Shown: positions 24,811 through 34,112, counted from the first letter of the stretch. The stretch is DNA of 64,000 nucleotides from DAOUBF01 sp034432795 (GCA_034432795.1 DAOUBF010000040.1:1-64000), one strand, 5' to 3'. The notes: generated by a model from the letters alone, not told the origin. A program made the numbers and translations.

Positions 24811-26131
24811 TGGGACTGTCAGGCTTCCCTAAAAGATGGGCCGCCAGCCGCCGGCCCATGGCCAGGATGGTGAGCACTGTGGGGCGGTCCAATGCCTCCG
24901 GCAAGGCGCTGGCGTCGCACACATATAGGTGGGTGATCTCGGTTTGCAGGTTCTGGTCAAGCAGGGTGCCGAGGCGCACCGTAGCGCTGGGATGCGTCCC
25001 GCGCAGCGGCGTCATGAAGAGGGAATCGGGGTCGGCCCCGGCGCGGACCAGGACCCTGCGGGCCAGGTCGGCAGCGTGGTCCAAGCGGGCGCGGTCGTGC
25101 TCGCTTAGGGGCTTGGAGATGCCCCCGTCCAGGCTCACGCTACCGCACAGATCGTCCTTGATCTTGATCATCACGCCCAACGTGTGGCCGTAGCGCGGCC
25201 AGGTGAGCGGATAGCGCCAGCCCTGCAGCGCGGTGATAACCGGGTAGAGCAGCCAGGGGTCAATCAGTGTGCTGAGCAGGTAGCCCCGCTCGTCGTCGGC
25301 ATAGCCCCAGGTCATGGGCGGCTCATCGCCGAGGCCCTTGTCGCGGACCACGCCATAGACCATCGTGGTTGTGTCCATGGCGATGCCGCGCCCGGCCTGA
25401 GGCAGGCCGGAACGTTGCAGGATGAGCGGTGTGCCGATCCCGCCTGCGGCGAGGACGACCACATCGGCTTCAACTTCCAGCGGCTGGCCACGCCACACAC
25501 CACGCACGCCCCTGGCCTGGCCGTTTTCCACGATCACCTCGTCCACGCGCGCCTGGGTGAGCAATTCGGCGCCGGCGGCTACCGCCTCGTCCACCCACTC
25601 ACCCGCGTTCCACTTGGCCCCGCAACGGCAGCCGAGCATACATTTCGCGCCACAGTCAGAGCGTGGGCTGCGGTCGGGGCGGATGAACTTGAGCATGGGG
25701 AACCACTCGTATCCTAGGTCATAGGCGGCCTCGGCGATACGCGTTGAAGCGATGCCGCGTTGCTCTGGCGGGAGCGGCGCAATACCGATCTCCTGAATGA
25801 TCGCTTCAACGTACGGCGTCAGGTCCAGGCCGTATTTCTGTTTGAGCCAGTCCGGGGGGCGTGAGGCCGAACCGCAGTACATGCTAGTCGCACCGCCAAC
25901 CATAAGCGGGCGAATGATGTTCAGCCCTTCTTTAGAGAAGAGGAGCGCATGTCGGTCGGTGTAAAGGAGCGCGCCCAGGTATGTACCGTAGTAGAACCGA
26001 TGGCGCTCATCCCTGCCGCGTTCCAGGAGCATGACACGCTTCCCGGCGCGGGCCAGGTCGCGGGCGACGCTCGCACCACCCGGCCCAGAGCCGACGATGG
26101 CGACCCCGACCTGCTTTCTGATCATTGTCAT
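24800..26131 (-). CDS. GMC-type FAD oxidoreductase with cysteine cluster
   Basis: A 443-residue FAD enzyme. Dinucleotide motif VAIVGSGPGGASVARDLARA (about residues 10-29), then GGATSMYCGSASRPP, the GMC signature-like VLAAGGIGTPLILQRSGL and a C-terminal THLYVCDASALPEAL. An unusual CGAKCMLGCRCGAKW segment (about residues 155-169) carries four cysteines in 11 residues and resembles a metal or Fe-S site rather than a standard GMC element. The family oxidises alcohols or sugars; the substrate is unknown. Its start overlaps the stop of the upstream 160-residue protein (ATGA). Confidence 0.8.
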   Translation of the reverse strand: MTMIRKQVGVAIVGSGPGGASVARDLARAGKRVMLLERGRDERHRFYYGTYLGALLYTDRHALLFSKEGLNIIRPLMVGGATSMYCGSASRPPDWLKQKYGLDLTPYVEAIIQEIGIAPLPPEQRGIASTRIAEAAYDLGYEWFPMLKFIRPDRSPRSDCGAKCMLGCRCGAKWNAGEWVDEAVAAGAELLTQARVDEVIVENGQARGVRGVWRGQPLEVEADVVVLAAGGIGTPLILQRSGLPQAGRGIAMDTTTMVYGVVRDKGLGDEPPMTWGYADDERGYLLSTLIDPWLLYPVITALQGWRYPLTWPRYGHTLGVMIKIKDDLCGSVSLDGGISKPLSEHDRARLDHAADLARRVLVRAGADPDSLFMTPLRGTHPSATVRLGTLLDQNLQTEITHLYVCDASALPEALDRPTVLTILAMGRRLAAHLLGKPDSPNGR

Positions 26132-26610
26132 GGCGTTTCCGCCGTGCCGGAAAGGACCGTAAGATGATACCCGTCACCCGTGTCCACCAGCCTGAAATCA
26201 ACAATGGAGCGGTTATACTCAGCGAAGAGCAACTCTTTCCTGGCGACCAACTCATTTAACACGCTTCGCAGGTCTGCTCTGGCCTCCTCCGCCCCCTCGT
26301 CCTCTGCGCGTATCCCTTTCTCTACCAGATTATCAATCGCGGCTTGCTGTTGGTCTTCCGGAAGCAAGGCGATATTCCAGGCCAGAACAGCCGTCAGGAA
26401 TAACAGGCGGAGTTCGTCAAGCGTGTTGGCCAGGTCCAGGTAGGGTTCAACAAAGGCCTCCAGCACCTCGGACATCTTGATCCCATCGGGCGGCTCGGGC
26501 AGAAGCGCACCCTGGCGTCTGAGGCGCCGTAGCTTGCTCTCCAAAGACGGAGAGCCGGGGGACCGTTGTTTCTGCCTTCGCTTGCTCTTTCTGGACTTTG
26601 GAGGCGCCAT
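26128..26610 (-). CDS. Conserved-looking 160-residue protein of unknown function
   Basis: A basic N-terminus (MAPPKSRKSKRRQKQR) is followed by a predicted helical segment, KMSEVLEAFVEPYLDLANTL and LFLTAVLAWNIALLPEDQQQ. I do not recognise a named domain. The start at 26610 has GAGGAG upstream; the same frame runs further upstream without a start that looks natural. It is the first gene in an operon with the GMC oxidoreductase, overlapping it as ATGA, so it may be a partner or small subunit of that enzyme. Confidence 0.6.
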   Translation of the reverse strand: MAPPKSRKSKRRQKQRSPGSPSLESKLRRLRRQGALLPEPPDGIKMSEVLEAFVEPYLDLANTLDELRLLFLTAVLAWNIALLPEDQQQAAIDNLVEKGIRAEDEGAEEARADLRSVLNELVARKELLFAEYNRSIVDFRLVDTGDGYHLTVLSGTAETP

Positions 26611-26768
26611 GGCTCCTCTTACTTGTGTGGAAATACAGTGTACAGCATACGCAGATGTAAGGCAAGTGGTAAGCGATGGACTACCTTTCACATTGGTACG
26701 CCACGTGTAATTAGGATAAGCCAGGCCCGGCTCGCGCCCTGATGTCAGGTTCGCGTCTGGTAGATGTC

Positions 26769-26796
26769 TGGACAGGGGGAGAAAGCGGATTATAAT
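26769..26796 (+). promoter_or_regulatory. Promoter of the ABC exporter operon
   Basis: TGGACA (26769-26774), a 16-nt spacer and TATAAT (26791-26796). About 60 nt upstream of the FtsX-type gene. Confidence 0.6.
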
Positions 26797-26854
26797 ATAC
26801 CCCTGGCGTTTATCAGGGGAAGGATCACATCTATGGCCGAGCGGAGTGTCAGCC

Positions 26855-29089
26855 ATGATCCTGCGGAATCTGGCGCGCCGGAAGACGCGCAGCCTGCTCA
26901 CCATCCTGGGTATCGCCATCGGCGTGGCCACCATCGTCATGCTGGGCGCTATGGCCGATGGCCTGGCCGAAGGCTACGCCGCCACCCTCGGTGGTAGCGG
27001 CGCTGACCTCATTGTCACCCAAAAAGGCTCCTTTGACATCACCCTGAGCGCCCTGCCCCAGTCCGCTGCCGAACAGATTCAAGCCATGCCCGAAGTCCGC
27101 GCCGTCACCGGCATGTTAGCGGGCATCGTCACTACCGAGGGCGCACCCTACTTCGTCGTCTTCGGTCACGAGCCGCAGGGTTTCAGCATGGCGCGCTTCA
27201 AGATTGTGGAAGGCCAAAGCCTGGCAGAGTGGCGTGGCCACGGTCGCCCGCTGCTCCTGGGCAAACTCGCCTCCCAAAACTTCAAGCTCAAAGTCGGTGA
27301 CACCATTCGCCTGACCGATTCGGCCTTTCGCGTCGCGGGCATCTTTGAGACCGGCTCGGTCTATGAGGAGGCCGCCGCCGTTATCTCGCTCGCTGACGCC
27401 CAGGCACTGCTGCAAAAGCCCCGTCAGGTGAGCGCCTTCCAGATCAAGCTCAAAGACCCCGGCCAGATAGAGCGCGTCAAGCAGCGCCTCCAGCGCGTGC
27501 TGCCCAATGCAGACGCGGTGGCCTCCAGCCAGGCCACCGAAAGCCAGCAGCAGATCGTTTATATGCGTGGGTTCGCCTGGGGGCTGGCCCTGTTGGCGAT
27601 CATCATCGGTGGCTTCGGTATGATGAATACACTGATGATGAGCGTGTTTGAACGCACCCGCGAGATCGGCACGCTGCGCGCGCTGGGGTGGAGCCGCCGC
27701 CGCGTCCTGGGGCTGATCCTGGGGGAGAGCCTGGTGTTGGGCGAGTTGGGCGGGCTGGCCGGTTGCGCCCTGGGCGCGTTGGGCGTGGTGGGGATGGCCT
27801 CACAACCGGCACTCGCCTGGCTGGGCGGGCGCCTCTCGCTGGGGCTGGTCCTCCAGGCCATGGCGGTGGCACTGGTGCTGGGCGCGGTGGGCGGCGCGTA
27901 TCCGGCCTGGTGGGCGGCGCGCCTGCTGCCGATTGAGGCGCTGCGCTATGAGGGAGGCGCAAGCACGGGCACGACCCGCCGCCTGCCCGGCTCCCCTACG
28001 CTGCGCGCGCTGTGGCGACGCAAAACGCGCACGCTCCTGACGCTCGCTGGCGTGGGCATCGGCTTGATGGCAGTGATCGCGCTGAGCGGTATGACCGAGG
28101 GCTTTGTCAGGCAACTCACCGCGCTGATCGGCGCCAGCACACAAGCCGACATCATCCTGCGGCAGAAGAATGCCTCCGATCTCAGCTACAGTGCGATTGA
28201 CGAACACATCGGCAAGCGCCTGGCGAACTTCCCCGGTGTGCGCCATATCTCCGGCATGATCTTCGGTGTGGCCCAAACGGAGAAGCTGCCCCTTTTCATC
28301 TTGCAGGCCTACAACCCGGCGGAATACGCCATCCGCCACTTTAAGGTCATAGAGGGCCAGCCACTCACCGGCACGCGCCAGGTCCTGCTGGGGCGGCAGG
28401 CAGCGGAGGCGTTGGGCTTGCGCGTGGGCGAAACCATGCGCCTGGGCGAGTTCAGCTTTCGCGTGGTGGGCATCTATGAGACCGGCATCCTCTGGGAGGA
28501 CCAGAGCGGGGTGATTTCGCTACGCGACGGGCAGGCCATGTGGGGCAAGCCCCACCAGGTCAGCCTGTATGGCATCAAGGTGAGTGACCCGAACCAGGCC
28601 GAGGCCATCCGGGTGCAGATTGAGGCCACCTTCCCGGAGGTGGCCGCCGCGCTCACGGCGGAGTTCGGCGAGACGCTGCCGGATTTGCAGAACGCTCAGG
28701 CGCTCTTCGCGGCCATCAGCCTGCTGGCGATCCTGGTGGGCGGCATCGGCATGATGAACACCATGGTGATGAGCGTGTTTGAGCGCACCCGCGAGATCGG
28801 CACGTTGCGGGCGCTGGGCTGGCGGCGGCGCAAGATTCTGGGGCTTGTGCTGAAGGAGTCGCTTGTCCTGAGCCTTCTGGGAGTCGTGGTGGGCGCAGCC
28901 CTGGCCCTGGGGCTGAACGGTTTACTCAAGGGTATCCCCGGCCTGGGCGGATGGCTGGAGATCGTCTTCAGCCCACAGTTGATCGGCCAGACGCTGTTCA
29001 TCGGCGTGCTCCTGGGCACGGTCGGGGGGCTGTATCCGGCCTGGCGTGCTTCCAACCTCAGCCCTGCTGAGGCGCTACGATATGAATGA
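26855..29089 (+). CDS. Tandem-duplicated FtsX/MacB-type ABC permease
   Basis: A 744-residue permease made of two homologous halves (about 1-370 and 371-744). Each half has an N-terminal helix, a large extracytoplasmic MacB_PCD region and three C-terminal helices, and each carries the motif MSVFERTREIGTLRALGW at about residues 265 and 640. Ordinary MacB-type permeases have one such unit and work as dimers; a fused duplication could act as a single-chain dimer. Start ATG 26855 has GGAG eight bases upstream. It precedes a MacA-like lipoprotein and an ATPase, giving a complete exporter or lipoprotein-handling machine. Its substrate is unknown. Confidence 0.8.
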   Translation: MILRNLARRKTRSLLTILGIAIGVATIVMLGAMADGLAEGYAATLGGSGADLIVTQKGSFDITLSALPQSAAEQIQAMPEVRAVTGMLAGIVTTEGAPYFVVFGHEPQGFSMARFKIVEGQSLAEWRGHGRPLLLGKLASQNFKLKVGDTIRLTDSAFRVAGIFETGSVYEEAAAVISLADAQALLQKPRQVSAFQIKLKDPGQIERVKQRLQRVLPNADAVASSQATESQQQIVYMRGFAWGLALLAIIIGGFGMMNTLMMSVFERTREIGTLRALGWSRRRVLGLILGESLVLGELGGLAGCALGALGVVGMASQPALAWLGGRLSLGLVLQAMAVALVLGAVGGAYPAWWAARLLPIEALRYEGGASTGTTRRLPGSPTLRALWRRKTRTLLTLAGVGIGLMAVIALSGMTEGFVRQLTALIGASTQADIILRQKNASDLSYSAIDEHIGKRLANFPGVRHISGMIFGVAQTEKLPLFILQAYNPAEYAIRHFKVIEGQPLTGTRQVLLGRQAAEALGLRVGETMRLGEFSFRVVGIYETGILWEDQSGVISLRDGQAMWGKPHQVSLYGIKVSDPNQAEAIRVQIEATFPEVAAALTAEFGETLPDLQNAQALFAAISLLAILVGGIGMMNTMVMSVFERTREIGTLRALGWRRRKILGLVLKESLVLSLLGVVVGAALALGLNGLLKGIPGLGGWLEIVFSPQLIGQTLFIGVLLGTVGGLYPAWRASNLSPAEALRYE

Positions 29090-29094
29090 GTTTA

Positions 29095-29131
29095 ACCGCA
29101 GAGAGCGCAGAGGACGCAGAAGGTGGTTTGC
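29095..29131. repeat. CGCAGAG-type repeat
   Basis: Short repeats of CGCAGAG/CGCAGAA (CCGCAGAGAGCGCAGAGGAC) between the permease and MacA-like genes. Confidence 0.55.
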
Positions 29132-29172
29132 TCAAAGTCCTTTGCGCCAAAATTAGGGAACAGAGGTGCGAG

Positions 29173-30384
29173 ATGAAGAAAGTAGCGCTTGGATGGATAG
29201 TGGCCGCTCTGTTGACGGGCTGCGCTCAGGCGGCAGCCACACCGACCCCTACGCCTGCTGTAGAGGACTTCACGCCGGCGGTCTCAGTCTCCGGCAAAGT
29301 GGTGCCGGCGCAATGGGCCAACCTGAGCTTCCAGACCGCCGGGCGCATTGTGGAGGTGAACGTGCGGCTGGGGGACAAGGTGAGCGCCGGGCAGGTGCTG
29401 GCGCGGCTGGATGACAGCGATGCCCGCGCTGCTGTGGCCCAGGCCGAGGCCGCACTCAAGGTGGCCCAGGCCCAGCTTGACAGCGCCAGGGCACCAGCGC
29501 GCCCGGAGCAGATCGCGGCGGCGGAGGCGGCCGTCGCCGCCGCGCAGGCCGGGCTGAAGACGGCCCAGGCCAACCTGGAGGTGGCCCGCGCCAACCTGAA
29601 CAAGCTGCTGGCCGGGCCTGGCCCACGTGAACTGGAGATCGCCCGGCAACAGATTGAGCAGGCCAAGGCCCAACTCTGGGGCGCGCAGGCCGCTCGCGAC
29701 GCCATCAAGGGCAACCCAGCCAGTACACCCGGCCAGAGTGATACGGCTGAAGCGGCTGTGGCGCAGGCTGAGGTCGCTGTGCGCATCGCCGAACTCCAAT
29801 ATGAAGAACTGAAGGCAGGCCCGCGTGCCAGTGACATCGCCATCGCCCGCGCCCAGGTGCAACAGGCCGAGGGGCAGGTGGCCACCGCGGAGGCTCAGGT
29901 GCAACAGGCCCAGGCCCAACTGGCCCTGCTCAAGGCCGGCCCCCCGAAGGAACAGATCGCGGTGGCCGAGGCCAACGTGGCACAGGCCCAGGCCGCGCTG
30001 GAGGCCGCCCGCGCTGCGCTGGCCAAGACCCAATTGGTAGCGCCGTTTGATGGCACGGTGGGGACGGTGTTCGTGCATGTGGGGGAACTGACCACACCCG
30101 GCCAGCCCGCCATCGCGCTGGGCGATGTGACCACGCTGCGGGTGGAGACGACCGACCTGAGCGAGATTGACGTCGTGCGCGTCAGCATAGGCAGCCCGGC
30201 GACGGTGACCTTTGACGCCCTCCCCGGCGTGACCTTCTCCGGCAAGGTGACGCGCATCGCGCCTATGTCCACCCCCGGCCAGAGCGGCGTGAACTATGTC
30301 GCTGTGGTGGAACTGGAGCAGATGGACCCACGCATCGCCTGGGGGATGACGGCGTTTGTGGATATACCGGTGAGCGGGGAATGA
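29173..30384 (+). CDS. MacA-like membrane fusion lipoprotein
   Basis: A 403-residue HlyD-family adaptor. The signal ends in a lipobox (ALLTGC, Cys at about residue 16), followed by a Thr/Pro linker and a biotinyl-lipoyl half-motif. A long alpha-helical hairpin (about 70-290) of heptad-like repeats such as VAQAEAALKVAQAQLD and VAAAQAGLKTAQANLEVARA follows. The second half-motif is LVAPFDGTVGTVFVHVGELT. The protein bridges permease and substrate outside the membrane. No TolC-like gene is nearby, consistent with a single-membrane cell. ATG at 29173 chosen because the signal peptide begins there. Confidence 0.85.
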   Translation: MKKVALGWIVAALLTGCAQAAATPTPTPAVEDFTPAVSVSGKVVPAQWANLSFQTAGRIVEVNVRLGDKVSAGQVLARLDDSDARAAVAQAEAALKVAQAQLDSARAPARPEQIAAAEAAVAAAQAGLKTAQANLEVARANLNKLLAGPGPRELEIARQQIEQAKAQLWGAQAARDAIKGNPASTPGQSDTAEAAVAQAEVAVRIAELQYEELKAGPRASDIAIARAQVQQAEGQVATAEAQVQQAQAQLALLKAGPPKEQIAVAEANVAQAQAALEAARAALAKTQLVAPFDGTVGTVFVHVGELTTPGQPAIALGDVTTLRVETTDLSEIDVVRVSIGSPATVTFDALPGVTFSGKVTRIAPMSTPGQSGVNYVAVVELEQMDPRIAWGMTAFVDIPVSGE

Positions 30385-30418
30385 CGAAGGACGAAGAACG
30401 GATGATGGAGGGTACGCA

Positions 30419-31279
30419 ATGGCAACGCCGGCGGTCGTAGAGGCGCGTGATCTGGTCAAAATCTACGGGGATGGGCAGGGTGTGCGGGCGCTGGACGGCG
30501 TCAGCTTCACCATACGGGCAGGGGAGTTTGTGGCGGTCATGGGGCCGAGCGGCTGTGGCAAGTCTACCCTGCTCAACCTCCTCGGTGCGCTGGATAAACC
30601 TACCAGCGGCACGGTGATCGTCGCCGGGCAGGACCTGGCCAAGCTGCGCGACGCCGACCGCTTCCGTGCCCGCACGGTGGGCTTCGTCTTCCAACTGCAC
30701 AACCTGATCCCCACGCTGACCGCGTTGGAGAATGTGGAGGTGCCCATGCAGGGGCAGGGGCTGGGGCGGCGGGCGCGGCGCGAGCGGGCCGAGGAACTCC
30801 TGCGGCTGGTGGGCCTGGGCGACCGGCTTCACCACTTGCCGGCGCAACTGTCCGGCGGGCAGCGGCAAAAGGTGGCTGTGGCCCGCGCCCTGGCGAATAA
30901 CCCGGCCATCCTGCTGGCCGATGAGCCGACGGGCAACCTGGATAGCGTGGCCAGCGCCGAGATTATGGACCTGTTGGCGAAGTTGAACACCGAGCAGGGC
31001 ACAACTATCCTGGTCGTCACGCACGACCCCACAGTGGCCCGCCGGGCGCGACGCGTCCTGCTGATGCGCGACGGGCGCATTGAACGCGATGAACCCGTTG
31101 GCTCGGTCTATGAGGAGGACCTGAAGATGCTGCTCCGCTCCGAGTTGGGCCAGGCGCTGCTGAGAAGCCAGGACTGGCATAGGCTGAGCCAACTGACCGG
31201 CCTGGAGCTGGTCCGCGATGGCCGCCTGACGGCGGAAGGGGAGGCCCTGCGGCGGCTGTTGGAGCGGGTGAGGGCATAA
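30419..31279 (+). CDS. LolD/MacB-type ABC ATPase with C-terminal extension
   Basis: A 286-residue ABC ATPase. Walker A is GPSGCGKST (about 42-50), the Q loop is VFQLHNLIPT, the signature is LSGGQRQKVAVARAL, Walker B is ILLADEPTGNLD and the H switch is VTHDP. About 50 extra residues after the core (YEEDLKMLLRSELGQALLRS onward) are not found in standard LolD; they may contact the fused permease. It energises the permease encoded upstream. It lies 34 nt after the MacA-like gene. Confidence 0.9.
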   Translation: MATPAVVEARDLVKIYGDGQGVRALDGVSFTIRAGEFVAVMGPSGCGKSTLLNLLGALDKPTSGTVIVAGQDLAKLRDADRFRARTVGFVFQLHNLIPTLTALENVEVPMQGQGLGRRARRERAEELLRLVGLGDRLHHLPAQLSGGQRQKVAVARALANNPAILLADEPTGNLDSVASAEIMDLLAKLNTEQGTTILVVTHDPTVARRARRVLLMRDGRIERDEPVGSVYEEDLKMLLRSELGQALLRSQDWHRLSQLTGLELVRDGRLTAEGEALRRLLERVRA

Positions 31280-31356
31280 TCCTCCGCTCCCTCTCCCGGA
31301 GGGCTGGGGGGATGACCCACGTGCTCAAACCGATGCCCCTGGTCAGTGGGCCTTTT

Positions 31357-31385
31357 TTGACAGTTCCCCCTAGCAAGGATATACT
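31357..31385 (+). promoter_or_regulatory. Promoter of the DUF4190 gene
   Basis: TTGACA (31357-31362), a 17-nt spacer and TATACT (31380-31385); a near-perfect sigma70-type promoter 75 nt upstream of the start. Confidence 0.7.
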
Positions 31386-31459
31386 CCCTGCTGAAGGCCC
31401 AGGGCCAGTTTGAGCGGATCATATACTGCTTTTAGAATACTGAGTAGAGGAAACCGACG

Positions 31460-31834
31460 ATGACTGAGCATCAACCCTCACTTCAAGCCCCTGCTGCTGC
31501 ACCGCCCACGCACCCTATGGCCATTGTCAGCCTGGTGACCGGCATCCTCGGCCTGACGCTGTGCGTGGGCCTGGGCGGGGTGATCGCGCTGATCACCGGC
31601 TATATGGCCCGGAACGAAATCCGCCAGAAGCCGGGGATGTACACAGGCGAGGGCCTGGCCACGGCCGGGCTGGTCCTGGGCGGGGTGGGTATCGCCTATT
31701 TCGTTTTGTCGCTCGTGCTGGGGGTGCTTGGGTTCATGTTCGCAATGGCTTTCAGCCTGTGCGCCACCCTCGGCCTTAGCCCCTTGTTTGGGCAGCGGTC
31801 GGCGCTCTTGTTCGCTGGCCTGGGGTTGTTTTAA
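31460..31834 (+). CDS. DUF4190 membrane protein
   Basis: A 124-residue protein with a proline/alanine-rich N-terminus and a DUF4190-type double-helix core: AIVSLVTGILGLTLCVGLGG and LATAGLVLGGVGIAYFVLSL separated by ARNEIRQKPGMYTGEG. Function unknown; the family sits in the membrane. Monocistronic, with its own promoter. Confidence 0.75.
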   Translation: MTEHQPSLQAPAAAPPTHPMAIVSLVTGILGLTLCVGLGGVIALITGYMARNEIRQKPGMYTGEGLATAGLVLGGVGIAYFVLSLVLGVLGFMFAMAFSLCATLGLSPLFGQRSALLFAGLGLF

Positions 31835-31850
31835 GGGCGTTGCAGGGCAT

Positions 31851-31879
31851 TTGACAGCCCCATCGCTTTGTGCTACAAC
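31851..31879 (+). promoter_or_regulatory. Promoter of the MalK/UgpC-type gene
   Basis: TTGACA (31851-31856), a 17-nt spacer and TACAAC (31874-31879) with an extended TG dinucleotide upstream. Confidence 0.65.
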
Positions 31880-31927
31880 TTCACATAGTAGGCGGTTTAT
31901 TCCCTCTCCCTGGGAGGAGGTGTCCTG

Positions 31928-33028
31928 ATGGCCAGTGTAACGTATGATCATGTGACTAAGCGCTTCGGCGACGTGACGGCGATCAGTAATTTGAATCTGC
32001 ATGTGGCGGACAAGGAGTTCCTGGTGCTGGTCGGGCCGTCCGGCTGCGGTAAATCCACAGCGTTGCGCATGTTGGCCGGGCTGGAGGATGTCACGGAGGG
32101 CCGTATCTTAATCGGGGACCGCGTGGTCAACGATGTGCCCCCCAAGGACCGGGACATTGCCATGGTGTTCCAGAGCTATGCGCTTTACCCCCACATGAGC
32201 GTGTACGACAACATGGCCTTCGGCCTCAAGCTGCGCAAGTACCCCCGCCAGGAGATTGACCGACGGGTGAAGGAGGCCGCCCGCATTCTGGGGATTGAGC
32301 ATTTGCTGGACCGCAAGCCCCGTCAACTCTCCGGCGGCCAGCGCCAGCGTGTGGCCGTAGGCCGCGCCATTGTGCGCGAACCGGCGGTGTTCCTGTTTGA
32401 TGAGCCGCTCTCCAACCTGGACGCCAAGCTGCGCGTTCAGACGCGGGCGGAGATCTCCAAGCTGCACCAGCGGCTGGGCACGACCTTCATCTACGTCACC
32501 CACGACCAGGTGGAGGCCATGACCATGGGGACGCGCATCGCCGTGCTCAAGGACGGTGTCTTGCAGCAGGTGGACACGCCCCAGAACCTGTATGATAAGC
32601 CGGACAACGTCTTTGTGGCCGGCTTCATTGGTTCACCGGCGATGAACTTCTTTGACGCCACCCTGGTCGCCCAGGATGGGCAGGTGTGGATTGATACGGG
32701 CGCGTTCCGCGTGCGCATCCCCGACGAGCGCGCGGCCACCTACAGGCCCTACCTGGGCAAGCAGGTGATCTTCGGCATCCGCCCGGAGGACATCCACGAT
32801 GTGGAGTTTAGCCCGCCGGGGATCAACCCGGCCATTGTGGAGGCCGAGGTGGACGTGACCGAACTCATGGGTAGCGAGGTGTATCTCTATCTGGTCACAG
32901 GGGGCAAGACGTTCATCGCCCGCGTGGACCCACGCACCCGCGCCCGCGTAGGCAACCGCGTCGGGGTCGCCCTGGACACGTCCAAGATCCATATCTTTGA
33001 TAAAGAGACAGAGAAAGCGATCCGCTAA
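31928..33028 (+). CDS. ugpC: MalK/UgpC-type sugar ABC transporter ATPase
   Basis: A 366-residue ATPase of the carbohydrate uptake CUT1 type. Walker A is GPSGCGKST (about 37-45), the Q loop is VFQSYALYPHMSV, the signature is LSGGQRQRVAVGRAI, Walker B is VFLFDEPLSNLD, and a C-terminal TOBE/regulatory region (about 240-366) is present. No permease or binding-protein genes are adjacent, so it probably serves several sugar importers elsewhere, as such shared ATPases often do. RBS GGAGGAGG lies upstream. Confidence 0.9.
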   Translation: MASVTYDHVTKRFGDVTAISNLNLHVADKEFLVLVGPSGCGKSTALRMLAGLEDVTEGRILIGDRVVNDVPPKDRDIAMVFQSYALYPHMSVYDNMAFGLKLRKYPRQEIDRRVKEAARILGIEHLLDRKPRQLSGGQRQRVAVGRAIVREPAVFLFDEPLSNLDAKLRVQTRAEISKLHQRLGTTFIYVTHDQVEAMTMGTRIAVLKDGVLQQVDTPQNLYDKPDNVFVAGFIGSPAMNFFDATLVAQDGQVWIDTGAFRVRIPDERAATYRPYLGKQVIFGIRPEDIHDVEFSPPGINPAIVEAEVDVTELMGSEVYLYLVTGGKTFIARVDPRTRARVGNRVGVALDTSKIHIFDKETEKAIR

Positions 33029-33034
33029 TGCTTA

Positions 33035-33082
33035 AACGTCAAACGTCAAACGTGATCATGATCACGTTTGACGTTTGACGTT
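33035..33082. terminator. 48-bp perfect palindrome between convergent genes
   Basis: Two 24-bp arms with no spacer, centred on CATG, each containing two copies of AACGTCAA. It lies between the ends of the MalK-type gene (+) and etfA (-). A bidirectional terminator is the simplest reading, though there is no U tract. Confidence 0.55.
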
Positions 33083-33109
33083 CCCCGTTCCACGTTTGAC
33101 TTGTGGTAT

Positions 33110-34102
33110 TCAGGTTTTCCCCAGCCGCCGCTTAAACTCCTGCGTCAGCGCCGGGACCACCTTAAACAGGTCGCCCACGATGCCGTAGCGCGCCAGCTTG
33201 AAGATGGGCGCTTCGGGGTCCTTGTTGATCGCCACGATCACCTTGGCGGTGCGCATGCCCGCCTGGTGCTGGATCGCGCCGGAGATGCCACAGGCAATGT
33301 ACAGGTCGGGCGAAACCGTGCGCCCGGTCTGTCCCACCTGATGGGCATAGGGGATCCAGCCCGCGTCCACCGCCGCGCGTGAGGCGCCCACCGCAGCGCC
33401 GAGCACCTCGGCCAGTTCAAACAGCGGCTTGAAGCCCTCCGGCCCACCCACGCCGCGCCCGCCGGAGACGATGATGCTGGCATCGGCCAGGCTGACCTTG
33501 CCCTCCTCCGCCAGGAAGTCGGTGACCTTGGTCACGATCTGATCCTCACTGAGCGCAGGCGGGACGGTCACGATCTCCCCGGTGCGCGCGGGATCGGCCT
33601 GGGGGCGCGGGAAGGCCCGCGGGCGCAGCGTGGCCATCTGCGGCCTGCGCTCCGGGCACATCACTTTGGCGATCAGCTTGCCGGCATACACGGGCCGGGT
33701 GACGACCAATGTGCTATTCTCCAGGTCCAGCCCGATGGCATCGGCCATCAGCCCGGTCTCCAGGTCTGCGGATACAGCGCCCAGGGTATCGCGCCCGCGC
33801 GTCGTGGCGGCGGCCAGGATGATCCCCGGCTGATGCGCCTGCGCCAGCCGGGTCAACAGCGCCGCATAAGGCTCCACGCGGAACTCCGCCAGCGTGGCGT
33901 CATCCGCCAGGAAGACCTTATCCGCGCCGTGAGCGATGCTCTCCTGGGCGATACTCTCCACGTTATGCCCGAAGACACAGGCCACCGCCTGCGCGCCCAG
34001 TTGGTCGGCCAGGCGACGCGCCTGGCCCAACGCCTCCCACGAGGGGATGGCAGCGCGCCCCCGGAACTGCTCTACCCAAACCCAAACATCGTTTGTGCTC
34101 AC
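33110..34102 (-). CDS. etfA: Electron transfer flavoprotein alpha subunit
   Basis: A 330-residue FAD-binding ETF alpha subunit. The C-terminal FAD domain is clear: SGGRGVGGPEGF, YAHQVGQTGRTVSPDLYIACGISG and INKDPEAPIF. With EtfB it accepts electrons from acyl-CoA or other dehydrogenases in the cytoplasm; the acceptor is not encoded nearby. GTG start at 34102, with AAGGAGGG upstream. It is 10 nt downstream of etfB. Confidence 0.95.
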   Translation of the reverse strand: MSTNDVWVWVEQFRGRAAIPSWEALGQARRLADQLGAQAVACVFGHNVESIAQESIAHGADKVFLADDATLAEFRVEPYAALLTRLAQAHQPGIILAAATTRGRDTLGAVSADLETGLMADAIGLDLENSTLVVTRPVYAGKLIAKVMCPERRPQMATLRPRAFPRPQADPARTGEIVTVPPALSEDQIVTKVTDFLAEEGKVSLADASIIVSGGRGVGGPEGFKPLFELAEVLGAAVGASRAAVDAGWIPYAHQVGQTGRTVSPDLYIACGISGAIQHQAGMRTAKVIVAINKDPEAPIFKLARYGIVGDLFKVVPALTQEFKRRLGKT

Positions 34103-34112
34103 GGGGCCCTCC

